Assembly: GCA_030737875.1 (NCBI GenBank)
Contig: CM060922.1
Location: 324,603,956 to 324,667,955, forward strand
Direction of reading: 5' to 3'
Length of the DNA stretch: 64,000 nucleotides
DNA from: Allium sativum
Taxonomy: Eukaryota; Streptophyta; Magnoliopsida; Asparagales; Amaryllidaceae
This document shows positions 12,096 to 22,000 of this stretch, one piece after another. Numbering within the stretch: the first letter of the stretch is position 1; each line of letters opens with the position of its first letter. The notes beneath the pieces are model-generated. The model ran no database searches and was not told where the DNA came from. It saw only the letters and a program-made list of their open reading frames with translations. Both the position numbers and the translations under genes were made by a program.

Positions 12096-12972
12096 TGTAA
12101 CAACCCGAAAATGCGAGCCAATTTAATTTTTTTATTTTGGCAATCTTAGAGAATTTTGATTATTTAAAATGATTATTTTAAATAATAATGACGAGAAATT
12201 TACTTTGAATAGAATTAGAACGCATATATTTATATAGATCATCGTTAGAATATAAATATTTTATATTAATTATAAATAGAATTGAAAATGGCGTGGTAGT
12301 TCAATAATTCGATTTCAAAGTTCAAATGGACATACCGGGTGCAAAATAAATCGGATTTTAGCAAAACAAAAATATTAGAATCTAATTGAGAATATCTTTC
12401 CAACGAATCCGAAAAATTGAAATTTCATAGTGGGAATCAAAAGATATGTCCAGTTGAAATTTCAGAATAGTCGCTATGGAATTTCGGCCCTTGAAAATAG
12501 CCATTTTGCAAACGACCTCGGAAACCACTTTTGTTGGATCCACGATGTAATATGATTGCTAGGTTTCAAATTTCGTAATTTTTCAAATCAATATGTGAGC
12601 GTGGCAAAGGAAAACGCGTTTGACCAGTTTCAGTTGATTTTAATCGACTGGAAAATGACCATTTTTCAAACGGCCTCAGAATTTGACGAAATAAGTTTTG
12701 TTAGGACCGTATCGTCGATACGAAGGTAGAAAATATTTTTCTAAAATTTTTCAAATTAGTATGTGACCCCGATAAATTGAAATGCACGTTCAAATTCAAT
12801 ATATAGAGTTATATGTTGATTTTGACGGAAACTGGTCGAAACGATCGAATCAGCCTACGATACATATCCCATTGTGTTCAGAATTGGGGTATTTAGCTAG
12901 GGGCGACAGTCGGTGGGTTCGATTCTGAGCTCGAATGAAAAAGTTACTTTTTGGGGGAAGATTAAAATTAAA

Positions 12973-12985
12973 TATAATATATATT
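12973..12985 (+). promoter_or_regulatory. Putative TATA box of C LTR 1
   Basis: TATAATATATATT lies about 880 bp into the LTR and about 40 bp before a C/T-rich leader. LTRs 2 and 3 conserve it at 19889-19901 and 26982-26994. Elements A, D and F have TATA-like motifs at broadly similar depth. The start site itself cannot be seen. Confidence 0.45.
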
Positions 12986-13009
12986 ATTATGTCAACCCCT
13001 TTTTCTCCT

Positions 13010-13470
13010 TAGACCCCCCCTCCCGTTCAGATCTCAAAATCAGAAAAAGAAAAAGAAAAAAATCCCGTCGATCTTCCTCTTCCTCCCCCCCACCCCACCG
13101 TCGCTTTCACCTGCCGCAGCCCCCCCCTTACCTCCTACTCCGATCTCCTCTCCTCCTCCCTCTCTCCTTCTTCCTCAATTAAAACCGCAACCTCCCCCTC
13201 CACGTCCAGTCCCCACCGCGACCCACCACCATGACGCGGCAGCCTCCCTTGACAGCTCCGCCAACCCTCACCTCTCCGCCCTCCGCTTCTTTCTCCAAAG
13301 CCCCCTCCTTCTTCTTGAGTTCACCACGAGACCCCTCCCCTTTCCCGTCAGTCCACGCGCCTCCCTCACCTCTGTTCGTGATCGCCGCTGCCACCATGGC
13401 GAGGTCCGCACCCCTCCGCCCTCCTCCAGCGCATGGAAGACCCCTCCCCTCAGCCCTCTTTCGTGGTAAG
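13010..13470 (+). other. GC-rich exon-like leader of C LTR 1 with proline-rich ORF and GTAAG donor
   Basis: A pyrimidine-rich, GC-rich block that stands out from its AT-rich surroundings. A 100-codon frame (13231-13533; starts MTRQPPLTAPP, Pro/Ser-rich) is nearly unchanged in LTR 2 (20149-20451) and begins in LTR 3 (27208), where D interrupts it. The block ends at GTAAG (13466-13470) in a plausible splice-donor context, followed by T-rich DNA. I do not recognise the peptide. It more likely reflects composition of an untranslated leader than a protein. Confidence 0.4.
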
Positions 13471-13741
13471 ATTTTATTTTATTTTATTTGCTTGTTTTTA
13501 TTTAATGAAATAATTTTTAGAAGGAATTTTTAAATCAGTTTTTACTTGAGGAAAGCATTGTTTGAATAGCATGAAAAGGGATGATTTTTCATAGTGAAAA
13601 GAAATGATATTTCATAACAAGATTGGATTTTTAATGATGAACAAGATTGGAATTTTGAAATTAAAAATATCATATTTTTAATGAGGCAAAGATCATATTT
13701 TTAATGATGCAAAGGTACGATTTTTACGTATAGAGATTCGT

Positions 13742-13900
13742 GATAAAAATACGACTTTTATATATATGAAGAAGTGATAAAAATCGAATTTTTATATATG
13801 TGGAAGAAGGATAAAAATCGAATTTTTATATATGTAGAAGAAGAATAAAAATCGAATTTTTATATACTTGAGAATATAAAAATGTGATTTTTATATATGT
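13742..13900 (+). repeat. 34-bp tandem repeat, about 5 copies (C LTR 1)
   Basis: ATAAAAAT recurs at 13743, 13777, 13811 and 13845 (34-bp steps), then at about 13876. The core is the near-palindrome AAAAATCGAATTTTT followed by a GAAGAAG spacer. Colinear copies lie near 20660-20815 and 40495-40650. A longer-period relative occurs in the LTR of A at 52310-52620. Confidence 0.85.
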
Positions 13901-15124
13901 AATGAATACGGGCAACGAAAGTGACAAAAGACGAAAAGGTGAAGATTTCCTACACAAGAAGAGTCGTGGCGTTTGGTTTAGCTTGGGTGAGAACTTCTCA
14001 ATTTAAATCTTCTTTTCTAGTTAAACTATATACTAGGATGCAGACGGTGCTTAGTAGCACCCGACACCCATCATCCACAGACCATGGATGGCTTGTATGT
14101 TTGATTGTTCGTTGTGATGAAAATTGATTGTGTGAAGTGAAATAAAATATTGATATAGTTAAAAATATTTTATCGTTAAAAATATTATTTTTAACGTGTG
14201 TGTGAATATAAATATGTATTTCTTGATTTGAAACCAAACACGGGTGTTGGGATGATATTTGGCGTACACTACTCCCAATTATTTCATTGTATGTCGACTG
14301 ATTGGTCGACAGGCTGTGTAAGCGTTAATTCTTTATATTTAATTCTTATGCAGTTGTGTGGTGCACTTTGGATGATGGTTGATTATTTATCGTTGCTGTT
14401 ATATACATGTGTTGTATGGAAACCATATAATTAACATTATATGGTAATTGATTGGGCCTCATTCCAATTGGGAAAATAAAGAATATTATAAAATATAAAT
14501 AATCATGTGTTGAAAATTATCATTTGTTGAAAGAAATATTTTAACAATAAAATTTACATCTTTATCATATTTAAAGCTAGAAACTAACTGGAAAATAGAT
14601 AAGATGAGTGGTTTCCTGGGTATTGATCTGATATTGGTTTCGGCCTTAGGGGTTAATACTTAGGGAAAAATTCTCTTACTACTTTACGGTTGGAGTCTGA
14701 TTAAAAACCAAACGATAGATACCATAATTTTATAAAATATATTAAATAACAAAAATAGTCATGTGTTGACAGTGCTCATGTGTTGAGAATATTCATGTGT
14801 TGAGAAAAATATATATTCATGTGTTAAATGAAATAAATATTCATTTGTTGAATAGAATAACGAATTTATTGAAATATATAAAGCCGTGTTGATTAGAGAT
14901 GCACCATTTTGACGTGAACGATATTTATATCGATTATATTCGTTTTTAAAATGAATATAGAAAAAGAAGCGATTTCAAATTATAACATTTTGAAAATATT
15001 ATCATTTGTATATCGATGATGTGGAATATTCAATTTCGATTCGAAATTGAATATGAAGTTGAAATCGTTTCGAAAACGAATTAAAAACGATTTATAAAAT
15101 ACGTTTTAAAAGGAAATCGACGAA

Positions 15125-15127
<3 letters not shown>

Positions 15128-15167
<40 letters not shown>

Positions 15168-15170
15168 ATG
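15128..15170. repeat. TA microsatellite in C LTR 1
   Basis: A run of TA steps with a palindromic ATATTATATATATAAT tail. The equivalents in LTR 2 (22045-22075) and LTR 3 (41879-41910) have different lengths. It sits directly left of the 175-bp deletion junction. Confidence 0.85.
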
Positions 15171-17639
15171 GCCTGAATAAAAATCAAATTTGGAAAAGGT
15201 CGCTGTAAGTGCAGTTCGATGGCCGTTGATGGAAATCGACTGTTCGGGGCTTGATAAAATTATTAAAAATATCAATCATTTGTGTAAAATCATAAGAAAT
15301 GATTTGGGAAAAATTGGGCTGAAAAATTCCACATTTGTAAAGATAAAAATAGATTTTTGTCGAAATGAACTAGTTTTGAACGAGAATTAAAATCAATTTA
15401 TTTTTGAAATAAATAAATTGAATTTGAAAGTGGTTTTAAAAATAATCAGAATTACCAATATACGAATTGAAATGGATTTGAATCGAAATTATCTTCGGAA
15501 TATTTCGATGTTGGGTTTCGTGATTATACAGATATGGTTGTGGAAATTTGAAAGATATATTTATATCATTATTTCCAATACGATATTTGTTGGTCATAGA
15601 ATTTGATATTGAATATAAGCCAATATATTTTCTATTCAGAGCCTTGTATTTAATATCAAACGTGACTTGGGTTTGTCTTGAATGGTGTCTTCATTAACAC
15701 TGTTCTTAAAACCCAGTAGAGAAAAAGATTAAATCTTTCTATTTAGATTTAATGAAGTGTACCAATTAAATAATATTTAATTGGAATTGAATTTGAATGT
15801 TATTTTGGGTTTATCGTGAACCGTGTTTTAGATGACCTTGGTTCTTTAACCTAGTTAAAGACAGGATATTGATTTTTTAAGAAGATTAAAACTAAGTGGA
15901 GTTTTAATGAATATGTAATTAGATTGAAATGTGAATTGTTAATTAAAATTATCAAATTTGGAAAGTGATCGAGAATGGAGTATCACCGGTTTTGCTCCAA
16001 AGCGATAGTTAAATCTTTAATTAGATTTGAACGTGAAATGGTAATTAATTTTACCGATAGCACCGTGGTGTTAGATATGGAGTATTACCAGTTTTGCTCC
16101 ATGGGATGAATAGGTTGAGATTGGGAAATAAAATAAATAATTACTTCGGTGTGGTTCGCTAATCCCGACTAGTTTGGAAAACCATAATATGGTTTGAAAT
16201 GATATCCAAAAGAAGATTAAAGAATAAATTTAGAAGAATTTATCTTGGATAAAATTAATGGAAACCTTTCCCTAAGAATGTGATTTTGTGAATAAAAGAA
16301 TATTCTGAATTGGAATGAGGCTTTTGTTGTGTTTGTGTAACATTTGTTTATCATATACGTGGGTTATTCAGAAAGGACGGGTTTATACCCATTCAGAATA
16401 ATCGATTCGACGAGATGTCGAAGATGAAGACGGTGGTTGAAGAAAGGAAGTCTTCACATCGTTTGGGTGATTACAGATGATCTCGATTGGGATGTACACC
16501 CAAGATGAGGGAATCAGTTGGTGATCGTCCAGACGTACTTGGAGATCGATGGATATGCGAGGAAAGTGCCTCCGGTTTCGTTTAGACCTAGTACGAACTT
16601 GTAAATGGACCGTGTGCCTGACATTGGATTTTATTCTATGTTGATTGATCTCTATTAAATATACATCTATTTGGCAGCGGAGAATTTATTCTCTTGCTTA
16701 ACGCCCTTCTATGAGACGTACGAGCTCAGAGGTTGTATATCGATGGACATCAGTCGCATGGAGTGAATTTCCAGTGTGGCAATTGATCAAGGCTTCTGTT
16801 GAAAAGCAAAGTCTTGTGGTTGATGATCAAAGCACGGCCTGTGTGGCGCAGCTTTGTGTATGACGTGAATTCGCGAGCCTCACACCTCGGTATGAGTCAA
16901 AAACGGGATACGGACCGTTGGGAGAACACGACGTTTCTTTCTAGCTAGTGGTGGTGTCATTGCTTAAACTGGCTGACATTTATATACTTTTCACCTGTGT
17001 GGTTGTTGGAATGCGAGGCGCCTCGGATATAGGTTTGTTAGGACCGGGAAACGTGTGTTTAGGAATAACTAATCCTCCAAAGTTTGGTGAGGACCGGCCC
17101 AACCGATTCCAAGGATCATAGTGGGGTCCTGGGACATTTGCTAGAGTGTCTTGAATGGAGAGGAGCTTGCCCCTTGCTTTGACTCATGACGGAAATCCAA
17201 TTTCCAATACGTGATTTTACGGTTTTATTTGTAGAGCCTAGTATGGCGACATGATATATGGTACACATGTCGTCTATGATTGATATTTATGATTGAAATT
17301 GTTTCGACACTATAAACTTATTATAGTATCAAATGATTTGTTTTAGACGTACCAAGCATGTTTGGCTATTGGAAGGGAAAACCCTATCCTCCGGCTTGCG
17401 TTGCATTGTGTGATGGGACCAGGGTCTTATAATAGCTTCATTTTTCCAAAAAGCATTGCGCTGTTTTGTTATATGCACTAGTATTCTTGGGAGGAAACCC
17501 GTTCCGTGTTATACGGCGTGGTCCTTTAAATTATTCTCTTTTAAAGTAAATTTTTAAATAACTTTTTTAGTTCTCACACCATTCACATGACTGACCTGGA
17601 GTTTATTGTTTTAACCAAAACTTTGGGTGCCCTTATTTT

Positions 17640-17700
17640 GACACGGGCAGCTAGTAGTTTTGGTTTTGCAGATTTATATTTACAGGATCCTGATTTACAG
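17640..17700 (+). promoter_or_regulatory. Candidate splice acceptors near the 3' end of C LTR 1
   Basis: Three AG sites follow one another: TTTTGCAG (to 17671), TATATTTACAG (to 17685) before GATCCTG, and TTTACAG (to 17700). The GATCCTG junction is conserved in element E, where it is preceded by TTTCTTTTCCTAG. If paired with the donor at 13466 they would define an intron of about 4.2 kb inside the LTR. Confidence 0.4.
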
Positions 17701-17860
17701 CTGGAACGATGCTCGGAAAGCTCTGTATCCGTGTATTACTTTCAGTTGTGTTTTGTATATTTCTCTGCTGCTATGTAATTTATTGTAATCTCTGATATTT
17801 ATCGAATGTATTTTATTCATTCATACTCTATATATTCTTGTATTCTGATGGAATTGTTGT

Positions 17861-17866
17861 AATAAA
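17861..17866 (+). terminator. Candidate polyadenylation signal, C LTR 1
   Basis: AATAAA about 90 bp before the LTR end, conserved in LTR 2 (24940-24945) and LTR 3 (44766-44771). Its use is inferred only from position and conservation. Confidence 0.4.
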
Positions 17867-17958
17867 CAATGAAATGTTCTTCTGTCTGCGTTCTGATTTG
17901 TCTTGTCCTCAATTCAATCCATGCTTTCCTCACCGGGGAAGTTCGGGTCGTTATAGTT

Positions 17959-17970
17959 TGGTATCAGAAC
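17959..17970 (+). promoter_or_regulatory. Primer-binding site of element C, copy 1 (variant)
   Basis: TGGTATCAGAAC, three bases after the LTR. It differs at one position from the TGGTATCAGAGC of B and D. The same variant occurs at 25038-25049, so it belongs to the family rather than being a one-copy mutation. Confidence 0.85.
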
Positions 17971-18030
17971 TTTGGTTTACAGAGCTCGAGAACAAGACAC
18001 ATAAGAACCGTACGAAAGAATTCATCAGAT

Positions 18031-18097
18031 ATTGGATTAGTAATATCCAATTAGAATAACTCGTTAGAGATAGGATCAGTAGTATTCTAGAACGAGT
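18031..18097 (+). promoter_or_regulatory. Leader hairpins of element C, copy 1
   Basis: Hairpin 1 (18031-18051) has stem ATTGGA/TCCAAT and loop TTAGTAATA. Hairpin 2 (18059-18097) has outer stem ACTCGTT/AACGAGT, inner stem TAGGA/TTCTA with one G-U pair, and loop TCAGTAGTA. The layout and spacer (AGAATA before the second hairpin) match element B, while the outer stem differs by a compensated pair. Confidence 0.75.
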
Positions 18098-18988
18098 GTG
18101 AAGAGTATATTTTTCAAATGAAAACAATTTTGTTTTGAAAGTTAAATTCAAGTATACGTATTGGAATATTTTATTTATATTGATTTTGGGCAATCGAGTA
18201 TATAAAGGTTTTGCATATACGCGTCATGAACGTATATTCGAAGTTTTAATATAATGGATAGATATAGATTCGCACTCTAGTCGCCCGAAGATGATTCTGG
18301 TAATGCGACCGCATTATCAGTATTTGTGTTCGTGTTTCGAAAGTGAGATATCTATATATTTCCATTAGACTGGTGTGAGAACCAAAACTATATAGGATCT
18401 ATTGTTGTGATTTGGCATTAAAACATGATTTTCTGTATATATATATATATCAAATTATGAATTTGAAACGATAATCCACTAATTGATTGATGGTTGTGTT
18501 GCTTGTCTATTTGTTTGATATTTTGAACCATTACGCCTAATAGAATCAAATACTGAACTGTATTGAAATTTTGTTAGAATTGCAGGCATATACATGTACT
18601 TACATTGAACAGGTCATAGCAAGGAGGCTAGAGTAGAAGAATAAAATTGTTTGCCCGACAAATAGGTACATGTTTACCATAATTTACTGTTTTGTTTGGG
18701 TGATGATGATTTTATGAGCCGATTGGCAAGCTGCTTGGCTTTTTCTTTTTCTTTTGGATTGAAGAAGGCCATGGGAGGCTATATGAAATATCCCGAAGTC
18801 CCCGGTGCAGGGGAGGTTATGGCGAAATTTTTCGAAAATTTAGGGTGTTAGCCAAATTTTTGAAAAATTTGAAAAGTTCTTAGAAACTGAAAAGTTGAAG
18901 AACTTAAGCCGTAATCGAAAATAATGAAATTTGAGTTGATTAGTTAAACAACTTTCGGCTTCGTTCCTTTTCGGGGACGAAAAGTTTT

Positions 18989-19001
18989 AAGTGGGGGAGA
19001 T
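18989..19001 (+). promoter_or_regulatory. Polypurine tract before C LTR 2
   Basis: AAGTGGGGGAGAT directly precedes the TGTAAC terminus. The upstream GGGGACGAAAAGTTTT is shared with B and A. Confidence 0.85.
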
Positions 19002-22000
19002 TGTAACAACCCGAAAATGCGAGCCAATTTAAAATTTTTATTTTGGCAATTTTAGCGAATTTTGATTATTTAAAATGATTATTTTAAATAATAATGACGA
19101 GAAATTTACTTTGAATAGAATTAGAACGTATATATTTATATAGATCGTCATTAGAATATAAATATTTTATTTTAATTATAAATAGAATTGAAAATGGTGC
19201 GGTAGTTCGATAATTCGATTTCAAAGTTCAAATGGACATACCGGGTGCAAAATAAACCGGATTTTAGCGAAACCAAAAATATTAGAATCTAATTGAGAAT
19301 ATCTTTCCAACGAATCCGAAAAATTGAAATTTCATAGCGGGAATCAAAAGATATGTCCAGTTGAAATTTCAGAATAGTCGCTATGGAATTTCGGCCCTTG
19401 AAAATAGCCATTTTGCAAACGACCTCGGATTTCGACGAAACCACTTTTGTTGGATCCGCGATGTCAAATGATTGCTAGGTTTCAAATTTCGTAATTTTTC
19501 GAATCAATATGTGAGCGTGGCAAAGGAAAACGCGTTTGACCAGTTTTAGTGGATTTTAATCGACTGGAAAATGGCCATTTTTCAAACGGTCTCAGAATTT
19601 GACGAAATTAGTTTTGTTAGGACCGTATCGTAGATACGAAGCAATAAAATGTTTTTCTGAAATTTTTCGAATTAGTATGTGACCCCGGTAAATTTAAATG
19701 CATGTTCAAATTCAATATATAGATTAATATGTTGATTTTGACGGAAACTGGTTGAAACGATCGAATCTGCCAACGATACATATCCCATTGTGTTCGGAAT
19801 GTGGGTAATTAGCTAGGGGTGACAGTCAGTGGGTTCGATTCTGAGCTCGAATGAAAAAGTTACTTTTTGGGGGAAGATTAAAATTAAATATAATATATAT
19901 TATTAAGTCAACCCCTTTTTCTCCTTAGACCCCCCCTCCCCACGTTCAGATCTCAAAATCAGAAAAAGAAAAAGAAAAAAATCCCATCGATCTTCCTCTT
20001 CCTTCCCCCCCCCCCCAACCGTCGCTTTCACCTGCCGTAGCCCCCCTACCTCCTCCTCCGATCTCCTCTCCTCCTCCCTCTCTCCATCTTCCCCAATTAA
20101 AACCGCAGCCTCCCCCTCCACGTCCAGTCCCCACCGCAACCCACCACCATGACGCGGCAGCCTCCCTTGACAGCTCGGCCAACCCTTACCTCTCCGCCCT
20201 CCGCTTCTTTCTCCAAAGCCCCCTCCTTCTTCTTAAGTTCACCACGAGACCCCTCCCCTTTCCCGTCAGTCCACGCGCCTCCCTCACCTCCGTTCGTGAT
20301 CGCCGCCGCCACCATGGCGAGGTCCGCACCCCTCCGCCCTCCTCCAGCGCATGGAAGACCCCTCCCCTCAGCCTTCTTTCGTGGTAAGATTTTATTTTAT
20401 TTTATTTTCTTGTTTTTATTTAATGAAATTAGTTTAAGAAGGAATTTTTAAATCAGTTTTTACTTGAGGAAAGCATTGTTTGAATAGCATGAAAAGGGAT
20501 GATTTTTCATAGTGAAAAGAAATGATTTTTCATAACAAGATTGGATTTTTAATGATGAACAAGATTGGATTTTTGAAATTAAAAAGATCATATTTTTAAT
20601 GAGGCAAAGATCATATTTTTAATGATGCAAAGGTACGATTTTTACGTATAGAGATTTGTGATAAAAATACGACTTTTATATATATGAAGAAGTGATAAAA
20701 ATCGAATTTTTATATATGTGGAAGAAGGATAAAAATCTAATTTTTATATATGTAGAAGAAGAATAAAAATTGAATTTTTATATACTAGAGAATATAAAAA
20801 TGTGATTTTAATATATGTAGTGAATACGGGCAACGAAAGTGACAAAAGACGAAAAGGTGAAGATTTCCTACATAAGAAGAGTCGTGGCATTTGGTTTAGC
20901 TTGGGTCAGAACTTCTCACTTTAAATCTTCTTTTCTAGTTAAAATATATACTAGGATACAGACGGTGCTTAGTAGCACCCGACACCTGTCATCCACAGAC
21001 CATGGATGGCTTGTATGTTTGATTGTTTGTTGTGATGAAAATTGATTGTGTGACGTGAAATAAAATATTGATATAGTTAAAAATATTTTATCGTTAAAAA
21101 TATTATTTTAAACGTGTGTTTGAATATAAATATGTGTTTGTTGATTTGAAACCCTACACGGGTGTTGGGATGATATTTGGCGTACACTAATCCCAATTAT
21201 TTCATTGTATGTCGACCGATTGGTCGACAGGCTGTGTAAGCGTTAATTCTTTATATTTAATGCTTATGCAGTTGTGTGGTGCACTTTGGATGATGGTTGA
21301 TTATTTATCGTTGCTATTATATACATGTGTTGTACGGAAACCATATAATTAACATTATATGGTAATTGATTGGGCCTCATTCCAATTGGAAAAATAAAGA
21401 ATATTATAAAATATAAATAATCATGTGTTGAAAATTATCATGTGTTGAAAGAAATATTTTAACAATAAAATTTACATCTTTATCATATTTAATTTTAGAA
21501 ACTAACTGGAAAATAGATAAGATGAGTGGTTTCCTGGGTATTGATCTGATATTGGTTTCGGCCTTAGGGGTTAATACTTAGGGAAAAATTCTCTTACTAC
21601 TTTACGGTTGGAGTCTGATTAAAAACCAAACGATAGATACCCTAATTTTATAAAATATATTAAATAACAAAAATAATCATGTGTTGACAGTGCTCATGTG
21701 TTGAGAATATTCATGTGTTGAGAAAAATATATATTCATGTGTTGAATGGAATAAATATTCATTTGTTGAATAGAATAACGAATTTATCGAAATATATAAA
21801 GCCGTGTTGATTAGAGATGCGCCATTTTGACGTGAACGATATTTATATCGATTATATTCGTTTTTAAAATGAATATAGAAAAAGAAGAGATTTCAAATTA
21901 TAACGTTTTGAAAATATTATCATTTGTATATCGATGATGTGGAATATTCAATTTCGATTCGAAATTGAATATGAAGTTGGAATCGTTTCGAAAACGAATT

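Larger units (their letters stand above)
12096..17955 (+). repeat. Element C LTR 1, 5860 bp
   Basis: Begins TGTAACAACCCG and ends GGTCGTTATA. Order of parts: a U3 block shared with A and D (12096-12960), a TATA-like stretch, a C/T-rich leader with an exon-like open frame and GTAAG donor (13010-13470), a 34-bp tandem repeat (13742-13900), an AT-rich body, and a 3' region shared with A, B and E from about 16400. It lacks a ~175-bp segment that LTRs 2 and 3 keep (junction near 15180). Confidence 0.93.
17956..19001 (+). mobile_element. Element C internal domain 1, non-coding, 1046 bp
   Basis: Contains the primer site (17959-17970), two leader hairpins (18031-18097), AT-rich sequence, a block shared with F (GGGAGGCTAT... 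and GGGGAGGTTATGGCGAAAT, about 18770-18830) and the purine tract (18989-19001). No gag or pol frame exists; open frames are at most about 80 codons. The 3' part resembles the 3' UTR of element A, which suggests derivation from, and mobilisation by, an A-like element. Confidence 0.88.

Noticed and set aside
13179..13397. Gly/Glu-rich - strand frames in the C LTR leader (also 19903-20315, 27156-27449)
   Set aside because: Antisense shadows of the C/T-rich leader; low-complexity composition explains them.
17587..17778. 63-codon + strand frame near the end of C LTR 1
   Set aside because: It lies in the conserved LTR 3' region around the proposed acceptors and is closed in LTRs 2 and 3.
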